Shown here: piece by piece, positions 26,980-36,320 of the stretch | Numbering within the stretch: the first letter of the stretch is position 1 | Layout of the letters: each line of letters starts with the position of its first letter | DNA from: Jeotgalibacillus sp. S-D1 | GTDB taxonomy: Bacteria > Bacillota > Bacilli > Bacillales > Jeotgalibacillaceae | Length of the DNA: 64,000 nt | Reading direction: 5' to 3' | NCBI RefSeq assembly: GCF_004358665.1 | Contig: NZ_SMZR01000001.1 | Location: forward strand, 1,116,001 to 1,180,000 | The notes under the pieces: model-generated | What the model saw: the letters and a program-made list of their open reading frames with translations, nothing else | The model's database searches: none | Told to the model about the DNA's origin: nothing | Program-made: the position numbers and the translations under genes

Positions 26980-28411
26980 CCCCTGTTGTTGGAAATAATA
27001 AATGAAAGATGGACCCTTTTCCCATCTCACTAGTCACTTCTATTTTACCGCCATGTTCTTCAACAATTTTAAAACTGACCACCAGGCCAAGGCCTGTTCC
27101 GTTTTCCTTTGTCGTATAAAAAGGTTCATTCAATTTAGTTAAATGCTCGTCTGATATTCCACAGCCCGAATCTTTTACCAGGATATGCTGACCAAGATCA
27201 TCTGCGAAATACTGAAGCGCAATAATCCCTCCTCCTGAAATGGCTTCTATTGCATTTTTGACCAGGTTAATTAGTACCTGCTTTAAACGGTTGCCATCAC
27301 CATACAGTGTCTGACCCTTATTTTTGCAGTTAACATTTAACTCAATATCATAGAGTGTCGCCTGGGCTTGCATAAGATCTGCTGTTTCTTTTAATATACA
27401 GGGCAGACTTACGTTTTCATAGGCACTGGATTTTGGTTTGGCCAGCATAAGAAATTCTGTCATGATCGTTTCTATTCGCTGCAGTTCAGACATGATCACG
27501 CCAAAATACATACTGTGATCTTCTTTAACACTGGATTCTAATAACTGAATAAAACCTTTTAGTGCAGTCATAGGGTTGCGGATTTCATGGGCAATACCAG
27601 CAGCAAGCTGTCCGACGATTTTTAATGTATCATGCTTATTCAGCTGCTCCATCATTTCAACCATTTCCGTTACATCCCTTAAAACAGTCAGGTCGACATC
27701 ATTGGCTATATCGTTAATTGTTACTACTTCAAAGTAACGCTTTGAAAGCTGTACGATCATTGTTTTAATATCACCGATGTATAAATAAGGAGCAAGTTTT
27801 TTATGACTTTCTTCATCAATGATCCCAGAAATCTTTTTTTCTTGAAATTCATCTAAATTAAATCTTATAATAGCTTCATTGCTATTAAGCGACAATGATT
27901 TATTTGCCTGGCCGTTTGAATGAATAATTCTTCCATCTTTGCCGGTAAGCAGCAAGCCATGAAGAGCATTATCAAAAGATGCCTGAAAAATACTGTTTAA
28001 ATTAAGGTGATCTGTTTGAATCTGCTGTGTTTTACGGATAATAAGAAGAATGGTTGAATCCTGTTCCATTAATATAAGATCGCATTCACAACTGTGCCTG
28101 GCATCATCGGGTGTTTGGAAAGTAAATTGCCCGGTAATTTTTTTGACTTTGATCAGCGATAAAAGTTTGCCATTAAAATCAGCATGTTCTTCTGCCGGTA
28201 TGATATCAGTAATAACTTCGATAATATTATCGGAAGTATCTATTTGAAGAAAGTTGTTTGCGGTTGAATTGTATAGTAATATTTTACCTTTATCGTTAAA
28301 TAAAATGACGCCTTCACTCATATTCATAAGAACCTGGAGTGCTAATTCTTCCATAACTAACGGTTGCGGTTTGTCTTTAATTGACCATTTCTCTTCTAAC
28401 TTACCGAACAT
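26951..28411 (-). CDS. kinE: PAS-domain sporulation-type histidine kinase KinE
   Basis: A 486-aa soluble kinase without membrane segments. Two PAS-like domains span about residues 25-125 and 130-230. They are followed by HisKA with the phospho-acceptor in AAGIAHEIRNPMTALKGF and HATPase_c with LINLVKNAIEAI (N box), DSGCGI (G1) and GTGLGL (G2). The H-box matches phosphorelay kinases that phosphorylate Spo0F. The position beside ogt and ykrP agrees with KinE. No cognate response regulator is adjacent, as expected for a phosphorelay kinase. ATG at 28411 has GAGGGGTGA eight bases upstream; a GTG four codons earlier abuts that site. Confidence 0.88.
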   Translation of the reverse strand: MFGKLEEKWSIKDKPQPLVMEELALQVLMNMSEGVILFNDKGKILLYNSTANNFLQIDTSDNIIEVITDIIPAEEHADFNGKLLSLIKVKKITGQFTFQTPDDARHSCECDLILMEQDSTILLIIRKTQQIQTDHLNLNSIFQASFDNALHGLLLTGKDGRIIHSNGQANKSLSLNSNEAIIRFNLDEFQEKKISGIIDEESHKKLAPYLYIGDIKTMIVQLSKRYFEVVTINDIANDVDLTVLRDVTEMVEMMEQLNKHDTLKIVGQLAAGIAHEIRNPMTALKGFIQLLESSVKEDHSMYFGVIMSELQRIETIMTEFLMLAKPKSSAYENVSLPCILKETADLMQAQATLYDIELNVNCKNKGQTLYGDGNRLKQVLINLVKNAIEAISGGGIIALQYFADDLGQHILVKDSGCGISDEHLTKLNEPFYTTKENGTGLGLVVSFKIVEEHGGKIEVTSEMGKGSIFHLLFPTTGDEDRASTHH

Positions 28412-28551
28412 GTGCAAAGTCACCCCTCAACTTCCGTATGTAAAACATGTTTTTGAATAAACCAGGAAGATTAACGCTGATTCACCAGGTTCACTCCTCA
28501 ATAAAACGGGTAATTAGAAAGATAAGAACTATTAGAAAAGTTGGTGCTCTA

Positions 28552-29565
28552 GTGACAAAACGAGATTATTTTTTTGATAATGCAAAGTTTATCTTGATTT
28601 TTTTAGTAGTGTTCGGCCATGCCATTCAGACGTACATTGAGACCGACCCTTTATTACTATCAGTGTATAAAACGATTTACTTTTTTCATATGCCGGCTTT
28701 CATTTTAGTAGCTGGATATTTCGCAAAAGGAATTCATCAAAAAGGTTTAATACGAAAGTTAGTAAAAAAGTTGCTAATACCATACCTAATATTCCAGTTA
28801 ATTTACACTATATACTATTATTTCCTTAGGAATGAACAAACACTGACAATTGATCCTTTTAACCCACAATGGTCTTTATGGTTTCTCGTCAGCATGTTTT
28901 TTTGGAGTTTATTGCTGCTGCTATTTATTGGTGTGCTTAGGCTCTCGTGGAAAACGGCTGTTCCTATAAGTTTTGGATTGGGCATCATGATAGGTTTTGT
29001 TGATGATCTGACAAGTACGTTAAGTATTTCAAGAACGTTTGTGTTCTTTCCATTCTTCCTTATAGGGTATTACATCAACAGGGAACAATTTACCTGGCTG
29101 AAGAAAAGGCCTTTTCAACTAGCTGGTGTTTTTTCTATTGCAGTAGTCCTGTTATTCATGCTTGTATTTCCCGAATGGAGCAACAAATGGCTACTGGGAA
29201 CTTATTCCTATTCCGAATTAGGACAGCCGCGTGAATTAAGCCCGTTTATCCGCATGTTAATTTATTCTCTGAGTTTATGGTTAGTAGCGTCATTCTTTTC
29301 CATTACTCCAGAAAAAAAATACTTTTATACAAACTGGGGAAAAAATACACTTTATGTTTATCTTCTCCACGGTTTTATCATTCAATTATTCAGAGAGAGC
29401 AATATAGATGTATTTGTTAATCCGTACGTATCTTTGCTATTAATCATGATCTCATCATTATTGCTGACCATTCTTCTCTCAACCAATTGGATTACAGCTG
29501 TTACTCAGCCAATTATTGAATTAAAAGCAAGCAGATTAAAAAAACTTTCTCCTAAGGAAAAATAA
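28552..29565 (+). CDS. ykrP: Acyltransferase family 3 membrane protein, YkrP-like
   Basis: A membrane protein of about 337 aa with ten hydrophobic segments. The family-3 acyltransferase beginning FFDNAKFILIFLVVFGHAI contains the conserved His. The family also shows FHMPAFILVAGYF and ends with the segment LYVYLLHGFIIQL. Such proteins O-acetylate cell-surface sugars or exported polymers. The GTG start at 28552 is chosen because the N-terminus of the family begins there; a frame back to 28447 adds 35 basic residues with no match. It is divergent from kinE, as in B. subtilis. Confidence 0.85.
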   Translation: MTKRDYFFDNAKFILIFLVVFGHAIQTYIETDPLLLSVYKTIYFFHMPAFILVAGYFAKGIHQKGLIRKLVKKLLIPYLIFQLIYTIYYYFLRNEQTLTIDPFNPQWSLWFLVSMFFWSLLLLLFIGVLRLSWKTAVPISFGLGIMIGFVDDLTSTLSISRTFVFFPFFLIGYYINREQFTWLKKRPFQLAGVFSIAVVLLFMLVFPEWSNKWLLGTYSYSELGQPRELSPFIRMLIYSLSLWLVASFFSITPEKKYFYTNWGKNTLYVYLLHGFIIQLFRESNIDVFVNPYVSLLLIMISSLLLTILLSTNWITAVTQPIIELKASRLKKLSPKEK

Positions 29566-29577
29566 TCCCTCTCGTAT

Positions 29578-29609
29578 AAAACAGTCCAACTTTGGGCTGT
29601 TTTTCTTTT
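29578..29609 (+). terminator. Terminator of ykrP
   Basis: Stem AAAACAGTCC/GGGCTGTTTT (one G-U pair) with T-rich tail, 13 bases after the stop codon. Confidence 0.75.
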
Positions 29610-29751
29610 TCCCAATTTTAACATTTAATCATGAGGAAAGAAACTCTTTTTACATCCAAATTCTTATATAGAACATATAAAAAATCATTTTACCAGAGTA
29701 ATAATATAATTCTGCTGCTAATAATCAAATATTTCGATAATACCTGTAATG

Positions 29752-29780
29752 TTGTTTCTTTACAATCCCTCCTGTAAAAT
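29752..29780 (+). promoter_or_regulatory. Promoter of the radical SAM gene
   Basis: -35 TTGTTT (29752-29757), 17-base spacer, -10 TAAAAT (29775-29780), about 39 bp before the GTG start. Confidence 0.5.
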
Positions 29781-29818
29781 AAATTCTATGTAAACACCGA
29801 ATTGAAGGAGCTAATAAA

Positions 29819-31543
29819 GTGAACATTGTACTGTCAACGTTAAACGCGAAATTTATCCATACCAATTTAGCAATCAGATGTTTAAAAGCGTATGCACAAG
29901 ATGAATTTCAAATTGAAATCAGTGAATACACCATCAAAGATCCGGAGATGAATATTGTTGCTGATCTCTATACAAAAAAACCTGATGTCTTAGGTTTCAG
30001 CTGTTATATTTGGAATATAGAAGAGACAATTAATGTCATTAATCTGTTTAAAAAAATCTCACCTCATACTAAAATCGTGATCGGAGGACCCGAAGTCTCC
30101 TACGATGTACCCTACTGGCTGGAACGGCTGGACAATGTAGATTTTATTGTTGTGGGGGAAGGTGAAGAGTCATTTAAACAGCTGTTACGTGCACTTTCCG
30201 GTGATATTTCGATTCAGGATGTTAATGGAATTGCTTATCAGACTGAACAAAAACCTGTCATCCATCCACAAACGAATAAAATGGACTTAAAAACGCTGCC
30301 TTCTCCTTTTCGTTTCGAAGAAGATCGCAAAGATTTATCTAAACGGATCGTTTATATCGAAACAAGCAGAGGCTGTCCATTTCGATGTCAATTTTGTTTA
30401 TCTTCAATAGAAGTAGGCGTTCGATACTTTGACAGGGAGACCATTAAAGAGGAAATTCGTTTTCTGATGAACCACGGCGCTAAAATCATAAAATTTGTGG
30501 ATCGTACATTTAACATCAGCAGAAGCTACGCAATGGATATGTTTGGATTTTTAATTGATGAACATAAACCGGGTACGGTTTTTCAATTTGAAATCACTGC
30601 TGATATTATGCGTCCAGAAGTCATTCAATATCTGAATGAAAACGCTCCTGAAGGCTTGTTCCGTTTTGAAATAGGTGTTCAGTCAACGAACGATGAAACA
30701 AATGAGCTGGTCATGAGAAAACAGAATTACGAAAAATTGAAACGAACTGTCACAATGGTCAAAGATGGCCGGAAAATTGATCAGCATCTTGACCTGATCG
30801 CAGGTCTTCCCGAGGAGGATTACCAATCCTTCAAACAAACTTTCAATGACGTCTTTGAAATGAGACCTGAGGAATTACAGCTTGGGTTTTTAAAAATGCT
30901 GCGCGGTACCGGATTAAGAATCAACTCAAAAAACCATCATTATGTTTATATGGACCATGCTCCTTATGAAATTCTAAGCAACAATGTATTATCTTTTGAT
31001 GATATTATCAGAATTAAACATGTGGAGGATGTATTGGAGAAATACTGGAATGATCATCGTATGGATCAGACAATCACCTATTTAGTTGAACACGTATTCC
31101 CTACTCCGTTTGATTTCTTTCAGTCATTCGGTTCCTACTGGGATGAACAGGGCTGGTCCAGAATCGGGCATCAGCTTGAGGATCTGTTTAAACGGCTGCA
31201 TCAATTTTTAGAAGCATATGCCATTCCAGATAGAGATATAATTGAAGCTCTCATGAAAAAGGATTATCTGCTAAATCAAAAGTTTAAGCCGCGAAAGCCA
31301 TGGTGGAAACCTCTGGAAACAGACACCGCAAAAAAAGAAATCTATCAGAAATTACTTACAGATCCGGCTCTTGCCGGTAAAGATTTTGCAAAACTGGATT
31401 TAAAGCAGAAAGAGCTATTTAAACATACAATTCTTGAAGAAGGAATGATCCAAGGAAATAATGGTGATTTTCATAAAGCTTATTTTATTGCTTATTACGA
31501 TCCAAAAAACGGATTACCTCAACTATTTGAATTTACTGCGTAA
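29819..31543 (+). CDS. B12-binding domain radical SAM protein with DUF4080
   Basis: 574 aa in three parts. Residues 1-150 form a cobalamin-binding-like Rossmann fold (VLGFSCYIWN, KIVIGGPEVSY, VGEGEE). The radical SAM core has the cluster-binding CPFRCQFC motif (CX3CX2C) after YIETSRG. The C-terminal ~200 residues match DUF4080. Relatives are predicted B12-dependent radical SAM methyltransferases or related enzymes, with no assigned substrate. The Asp-x-His-x-x-Gly B12 motif is not evident, so cobalamin may not be bound. GTG start with GAAGGAG eight bases upstream. Single-gene unit with own promoter and terminator. Confidence 0.88.
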   Translation: MNIVLSTLNAKFIHTNLAIRCLKAYAQDEFQIEISEYTIKDPEMNIVADLYTKKPDVLGFSCYIWNIEETINVINLFKKISPHTKIVIGGPEVSYDVPYWLERLDNVDFIVVGEGEESFKQLLRALSGDISIQDVNGIAYQTEQKPVIHPQTNKMDLKTLPSPFRFEEDRKDLSKRIVYIETSRGCPFRCQFCLSSIEVGVRYFDRETIKEEIRFLMNHGAKIIKFVDRTFNISRSYAMDMFGFLIDEHKPGTVFQFEITADIMRPEVIQYLNENAPEGLFRFEIGVQSTNDETNELVMRKQNYEKLKRTVTMVKDGRKIDQHLDLIAGLPEEDYQSFKQTFNDVFEMRPEELQLGFLKMLRGTGLRINSKNHHYVYMDHAPYEILSNNVLSFDDIIRIKHVEDVLEKYWNDHRMDQTITYLVEHVFPTPFDFFQSFGSYWDEQGWSRIGHQLEDLFKRLHQFLEAYAIPDRDIIEALMKKDYLLNQKFKPRKPWWKPLETDTAKKEIYQKLLTDPALAGKDFAKLDLKQKELFKHTILEEGMIQGNNGDFHKAYFIAYYDPKNGLPQLFEFTA

Positions 31544-31576
31544 AAAAAACGATGGCAAAATTGCCATCGTTTTTTA
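31544..31576 (+). terminator. Terminator of the radical SAM gene
   Basis: Perfect hairpin AAAAACGATGGCAA/TTGCCATCGTTTTT starting directly at the stop codon, ending in T6. Confidence 0.9.
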
Positions 31577-31610
31577 TTGGAGTAAACATAAAACTTTTCA
31601 CTGAAATTTT

Positions 31611-32960
31611 TTATCCAATAATTACTCTTTCCTTCGGATAATGATATTTTGCTTTTTTATTGTTTCCTCCGATCATAAATAGGAAGGAGATGAGTCCAAC
31701 CCTTCCGATAAACATGAGGAGCATGATGATGAATTTGCTTGGAGTTGAAAGTTCAGGAGTAATTCCCATGGACATGCCAGATGTTCCAAATGCTGAAGTT
31801 ACTTCAAAAACAACTGAAATTAAATCATGTGAATCAAACAGCATAATTAATATGACGGAGAGCATAGACATAAATCCGGCAAGTATAATAACTGCGTAAG
31901 ATCGATACACATCAATTAAATGAATTTCTCTCCCGAACACTTGAATTTGATTGTTTCCTCTTGAAAAATGAATTAAAAATAACACAGCAATGGCAAGGGT
32001 TGTTGTTCTAATACCACCGCCAACAGAGCTTGGAGAGGCCCCTATAAACATTAATAAACTCAGAACGAGCTGTGTAGGTTCGGAAAAACTACTGACATCA
32101 AGTGTAACTAAACCACCTGATCTGGTGGAGGTTGACTGGAATAATGAATAGAAAAATGCCTGATGCCAGCTCACATCCTGGAATCGTTTATTAAATTCCA
32201 TAATAAAAATTAAAAAAGTTCCGACAGCAAGAAGGATGCCAAAGGTTATTGTTGTAATTTTAGTAAATAGAGAAAATCTAAACGCACCGTTCTTATTCGA
32301 TAAAAACTGCTTCAGTTCAATAAGTACTGGAAACCCGATTGCACCGAGTATAATTAAAAGGATATTAACAATTTGAACGAAATAGTCGTTCGCATATGGA
32401 AGCAGTGACTGGCCTGTGATGTCAAAACCGCCATTTGTTGTGGCTGACACTGAGGCGAAAACCCCATGTAAAAACGCCTCCCCAATCGTATCGTAAAATT
32501 GAGTGAAATATACAGCGAGCAGCAAAGCTCCAACTGCTTCAATCAATAGTAATATTTTTATTATTTCTATAATAAGTTTTACGACTCCAGATAAATTATA
32601 TTGATTATGATCAATCATAATCAGCTGTCTTTCTCTTAGTCCAATACGTTTGCCAACCAGAAGCCAAACAAAAGTACCCAATGACATGATACCGATTCCG
32701 CCTAATTGGAGGATCAGCATGATCATCAGGATTCCAAAGGTTGTATACGTTTCTGAAATATTAACTACGGTTAAACCGGTCACACTAACTGCACTTACTG
32801 CTGTGAATAATGAATCAATTAACCCAATATATTCACCATTTTGATGAACTCCCGGAAGTCTAAGTAAAATAAATGAAAGACTGATGGCCAGGAAATAGTA
32901 AATTACAATTAACTGTGCGGGTTTTAGCATCCGTATTCTATCTTTAAATTTTACCCACAT
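31611..32960 (-). CDS. ktrD: Ktr-type potassium uptake channel subunit KtrD
   Basis: 449 aa with the four-fold M1-P-M2 repeat of the SKT superfamily. The selectivity-filter glycines are visible in the four pore loops: VSVTGLTV, TTNGGFDI, TRSGGLVT and FGTSGMSMG. KtrD works with the cytosolic RCK subunit KtrC, not encoded in this window, giving low-affinity Na+-dependent K+ uptake. ATG start with AAAGGA eight bases upstream. The position between ykrP and rsgI corresponds to ykrM/ktrD in B. subtilis. Confidence 0.92.
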   Translation of the reverse strand: MWVKFKDRIRMLKPAQLIVIYYFLAISLSFILLRLPGVHQNGEYIGLIDSLFTAVSAVSVTGLTVVNISETYTTFGILMIMLILQLGGIGIMSLGTFVWLLVGKRIGLRERQLIMIDHNQYNLSGVVKLIIEIIKILLLIEAVGALLLAVYFTQFYDTIGEAFLHGVFASVSATTNGGFDITGQSLLPYANDYFVQIVNILLIILGAIGFPVLIELKQFLSNKNGAFRFSLFTKITTITFGILLAVGTFLIFIMEFNKRFQDVSWHQAFFYSLFQSTSTRSGGLVTLDVSSFSEPTQLVLSLLMFIGASPSSVGGGIRTTTLAIAVLFLIHFSRGNNQIQVFGREIHLIDVYRSYAVIILAGFMSMLSVILIMLFDSHDLISVVFEVTSAFGTSGMSMGITPELSTPSKFIIMLLMFIGRVGLISFLFMIGGNNKKAKYHYPKERVIIG

Positions 32961-33101
32961 AATCCTAATCCTTTCACGTTCAATAGTCTATCTAAGCTTA
33001 GCTGATTTTTACCATAAAAGGAATCAGATTTTCACTATTCACTGCTATTATCTTCCGTAATCATCTTTCAACAGAAGGTTTTCAATTCAATAATAAAATC
33101 T

Positions 33102-34310
33102 TTATTCTCCGTTTTTACCTTTATTTTCTCCGTTATTACGCGGTTCATTCTTTCGGTGCTCCTCTTTATTAGCTTTTTCTCCTTTTTCCTTATCTTCTTT
33201 TTTATTGTTTTTTTCATTTTCTTTATGTTGGTGTTTTTGCTTATGATCATTTTTATTTTGACTTTCATTTTTCTTTTCTTTCATTTCACTTGCTTTTTTT
33301 TCCTGTTTTTTCACCTGGCTTTTATTTTCTTCTTGAGATGGTTTGGGAAGGTTTTTTGGTATTGTATTTTCTTTAGTCGGAGTGTTATGTTCTATTGGAT
33401 TTTTTTCAGGTGCAGGTTTTTCAGGATTTTCACGCAGATGCTTTTCCGGAATGGATCTGCTGTTTTCTTTTTTTGGCGTTAACTCCTCATCAGGTTTTTC
33501 TGACTCTTCTGGCTCTTCTTCAGGTTCTTTTTTTGTGGACCGTTCCTTTGTTTTTTCATTTGGCTGTTCTGCTTCGTTAGATGATTTTTCTTCATTTACC
33601 GGTACCTTTTGATTTTGCTGATTTGAGTCTTTTTTTATATTTGTTTTTTGCTCTATTTTTTTAGAAGTCTTTTCCTGAATCAAGCGCCCAAAAGATACCC
33701 CTTGTTCTTCTGCATTATTATAGTCCTCCATTGATCCTTCCTGCAGGACTATATTTGCCTTAGGAAAACTATTTTCAGCTTTACCTGCAAGCATGACAAT
33801 TGATTCATTCAGGTCTTCAATATAAGCATCATCTGCATTATCAGTGAAGACTGATGAAATTAGGATTGCAGGGTCCCCTTCATTTAAATAACCTTCCTGG
33901 TCACTTATAGAAATAATTTGATCAATTGTTTCACTCAGGGTTTGTTCTTCCCAAAGAATATCATCCACTATTTTAGCTGCTTCGGCATTTAACTCATTTA
34001 TTGCGAGCACTTGTCCATCAGGTCCAATTTTAAACTCAAAGCTTGGATTAATATCTACTGCTAAATACGCGTACGTCTTATTGGAAGTAAAAGGATTGAG
34101 AAGGAAAAATGATAAAAGTAAAATGGCAGTCAGTGCACTATACGCCGGCCATCTGGAACGTTGGCTGTTGTTGCGCTCGATAGGTTTTGCATAAATCATC
34201 TCACCAATTTCCACAGACGAGGAGGGTTTTTGAACACGTAAAAATTCCCCTTCCTGTGTAAGCAATATGATATGCCGCTTATTTATCTCCATAACTACAC
34301 CTTTTTTCAT
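33102..34310 (-). CDS. rsgI: Anti-sigma-I factor RsgI
   Basis: 402 aa. The N-terminal RsgI domain (MKKGVVMEINKRHIILLT to IGEMIYA, residues 1-42) binds SigI in the cytoplasm. A single transmembrane helix spans about 56-73. The extracytoplasmic conserved domain begins YAYLAVDINPSFEF (80-93), where RsgI proteins cleave themselves. From about residue 220 to the end the protein is a low-complexity Lys/Glu/Asn/Pro linker with no catalytic or carbohydrate-binding module. Start ATG overlaps the sigI stop (ATGA), so the two are translationally coupled. B. subtilis RsgI has a similar layout with a shorter tail. Confidence 0.95.
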   Translation of the reverse strand: MKKGVVMEINKRHIILLTQEGEFLRVQKPSSSVEIGEMIYAKPIERNNSQRSRWPAYSALTAILLLSFFLLNPFTSNKTYAYLAVDINPSFEFKIGPDGQVLAINELNAEAAKIVDDILWEEQTLSETIDQIISISDQEGYLNEGDPAILISSVFTDNADDAYIEDLNESIVMLAGKAENSFPKANIVLQEGSMEDYNNAEEQGVSFGRLIQEKTSKKIEQKTNIKKDSNQQNQKVPVNEEKSSNEAEQPNEKTKERSTKKEPEEEPEESEKPDEELTPKKENSRSIPEKHLRENPEKPAPEKNPIEHNTPTKENTIPKNLPKPSQEENKSQVKKQEKKASEMKEKKNESQNKNDHKQKHQHKENEKNNKKEDKEKGEKANKEEHRKNEPRNNGENKGKNGE

Positions 34311-35062
34311 TTATCAAAACGCTCCTTCATGTACTGCTGCAAATAATCAAAATTACCATCTATTAAAACGATAATTGCAATAATATATTTTCGATTTCGC
34401 TCCAGCGTTTTCCGGCTCAAGCTTACTTCTTTTTCTATCTGCTTCAATGGCAGTCTTTTTTTCTTTTTAAGGTAATCCATCCAAATGGGATTATCCGCTA
34501 TTAAAAGTGCGGTAGAAATCGCGTTTTGCCTCGCATCTTCATGCTTTGGAGATTGCGAAACAACATCCTGAAAAGTTAATCCGTATTTTTTTAAGCTCAG
34601 GGTGTATTCTACGATTTCATCTTTTCTTTCCTGCGCCACTTCCTGTTCACGAAAATTATTCATTGCATGCTCAAGTTCAAACAGGGATGCTTTGTTTCCT
34701 TCATCAGAGTCCTCTCCAGAAAAAAGATTAGGCACAGCTTTTTCCCGCTGATTTTTTCGAATAAAATCAATTATTTTCCGACTGATGACTACATCTGAAA
34801 ATGCAAGCAATGAAGAACCTTTATTCGGCTCATATTTCATAATTGCTTCGTGAAAAGCCATTAATCCAATGCTGTATTCATCATCCTGGTCGTAGATATA
34901 CCGTTTGCAGACAGATGAAACTGATTTTTTTATAAATGGTTTATAATCGTTTATCACTTCATTTAGCAATTCGATATTCCCTTTTTGAATCTCTATCACT
35001 TTCTCTTCCAGGGTAAGAGTTTTTGTCAATTTATTTAACATTAATAATAATAATAATGGCAT
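34307..35062 (-). CDS. sigI: RNA polymerase sigma factor SigI
   Basis: 251 aa, sigma-70-like. The region-2 core VCKRYIYDQDDEYSIGLMAFHEAI is followed by the SigI-specific C-terminal domain (GLTFQDVVSQSPKHEDARQNAI and the HTH-like SLSRKTLERNRKYIIA). In B. subtilis SigI responds to heat and cell-envelope stress and controls cell-wall genes. ATG 35062 has GAGGTG nine bases upstream. The N-terminus contains five consecutive TTA codons (Leu), possibly slowing early translation. It is followed by rsgI with a 4-base overlap. Confidence 0.94.
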   Translation of the reverse strand: MPLLLLLMLNKLTKTLTLEEKVIEIQKGNIELLNEVINDYKPFIKKSVSSVCKRYIYDQDDEYSIGLMAFHEAIMKYEPNKGSSLLAFSDVVISRKIIDFIRKNQREKAVPNLFSGEDSDEGNKASLFELEHAMNNFREQEVAQERKDEIVEYTLSLKKYGLTFQDVVSQSPKHEDARQNAISTALLIADNPIWMDYLKKKKRLPLKQIEKEVSLSRKTLERNRKYIIAIIVLIDGNFDYLQQYMKERFDK

Positions 35063-35172
35063 TTACGGTAACACCTCAATTCAACATATCTTTGTCTTGT
35101 TGAATTGTACCGATAATCATCGAATAATGAAAGAAAAACCATTATTTAATACCTCATCACTTACTTAGAGTA

Positions 35173-35202
35173 TACGGAATTAAAACATTGGGATGTGGGG
35201 GT
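35173..35202 (-). promoter_or_regulatory. Candidate SigI-type promoter of sigI-rsgI
   Basis: On the minus strand ACCCCC (35197-35202) is followed after 20 bases by CGTA (35173-35176). C-rich -35 and CGWA -10 elements are typical of SigI promoters. Its position about 110 bp before sigI suits autoregulation. The spacing was not compared with proven sites. Confidence 0.4.
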
Positions 35203-35209
35203 CATAGGA

Positions 35210-35239
35210 AAAGCCGCTGAAATTAAATTCAGCGGCTTT
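35210..35239 (-). terminator. Terminator of ykoY
   Basis: Stem AAAGCCGCTGAA/TTCAGCGGCTTT just downstream of the ykoY stop on the minus strand, followed by TTTTCC. Confidence 0.8.
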
Positions 35240-35243
35240 CTGA

Positions 35244-36035
35244 TTATAATGATGCTTCCCCACTCTCTTCTCCACCACCGCGTTTTCTTGCAAGGATATA
35301 TCCCCCTACTGCAATGATGACAAGAACACTCCAGAATATAAGCTTCCAGGTTGTTGAATGTGGAAAATGTGTATCAATAATGTGCAAATTCGGATGTCCA
35401 AGAGTCAGGACGGCTAATTTAACCCCTACCCAGCCTACAATTAAAAATGCTGTAGTCTCAAGTAATGGATATTTGCCAAGAAGACGAACAAACCAGTGTG
35501 CTGCGAAACGCATGATGATTAACCCAACTAATCCTCCAAGGAAGATCACGATAAACTGCGCTCCATCAATGCCCCCAATTTCGAAAGCCCCTACTGCCGG
35601 CAATGTAATGGCCAAAGCTACAGCAGCAAGCATAGAATCAATCGCAAAAGCAATATCAGCTATTTCAACTTTTAACACCGTCATCCAGAATCCTGAGCCC
35701 TTCGTTTCCTTCTCTGCTTTTTCGGCATCAGTTAACTCGTCTTTTGAAGTTCGTGCCTGTTTAATTATATGGCTGATAGAAATATAAAGGAGGTATAACG
35801 CTCCTAAAGCTTGAACCTGCCAAACATCGATCAGGACGGCAATTAAAAATAATGACGCAAATCGAAAAATAAAGGCTCCAAACAATCCGTAAAATAGTGC
35901 TTTTTTTCTTTGTTCAGGCGGTAAATGCTTTACCATAACTGCCATTACCACTGCATTATCCGCAGCAAGAATCCCTTCTAAACCGACTAAGATCAGCAAT
36001 ACCCAGCCGTATTCCAATAATAAAGCTGCATCCAT
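35244..36035 (-). CDS. ykoY: TerC family membrane protein YkoY
   Basis: 263 aa with seven membrane segments. The TerC signature LEGILAADNAVVMAV lies in helix 1 and KVEIADIAFAIDSMLAA in a central helix; acidic residues in these helices are thought to bind divalent metal. TerC-family proteins such as YkoY and MeeF export Mn2+, including supply to secreted enzymes. The Mn2+ riboswitch upstream supports this. A Gly/Glu-rich tail ends the protein. ATG start with GGAGG. It precedes sigI, as ykoY does in B. subtilis. Confidence 0.94.
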   Translation of the reverse strand: MDAALLLEYGWVLLILVGLEGILAADNAVVMAVMVKHLPPEQRKKALFYGLFGAFIFRFASLFLIAVLIDVWQVQALGALYLLYISISHIIKQARTSKDELTDAEKAEKETKGSGFWMTVLKVEIADIAFAIDSMLAAVALAITLPAVGAFEIGGIDGAQFIVIFLGGLVGLIIMRFAAHWFVRLLGKYPLLETTAFLIVGWVGVKLAVLTLGHPNLHIIDTHFPHSTTWKLIFWSVLVIIAVGGYILARKRGGGEESGEASL

Positions 36036-36094
36036 ATTTTTTTCCTCCTTTATTTCATTGTCCCCAAGCTGAGGGGGTGACTATGCATTAACAT

Positions 36095-36232
36095 ACAAAA
36101 AAGACCTTTGCCTAATAAAAGGCAAAGGTCTTGCTAAGCATATATTATGCCATTAAGGCCGATGGATCGTAATCCATGTAATGACGACCAGTAATTAGTC
36201 ATATGAGTAATGACTATAGCTACTCCCCCTTG
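36095..36232 (-). promoter_or_regulatory. yybP-ykoY Mn2+ riboswitch with terminator platform
   Basis: On the minus strand the leader contains AGGGGGAGTAGC (near 36219-36230) and, further on, GCAAGACCTTTGCC, the two conserved parts of the yybP-ykoY aptamer. The same segment forms a hairpin AAGACCTTTGCC/GGCAAAGGTCTT (36101-36132) followed by six T, an intrinsic terminator. Mn2+ binding to this class stabilises the aptamer and prevents the terminator, turning on the TerC gene. Promoter elements lie just upstream: -35 TGTACA (36289-36294), 16-base spacer and -10 TATAAT (36267-36272). Confidence 0.92.
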
Positions 36233-36320
36233 ACTGAATGTCAAAGAAATATTTAATTTGAACTTTATTATAGCACTCTATTCTCAAATGTACAGCGAAA
36301 ATTTTCCTATTTAAGGATAC

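Noticed and set aside
33156-33612. Phe-rich open frames on the plus strand
   Set aside because: They are antisense to the Lys/Glu-rich tail of rsgI; composition explains the open frame.
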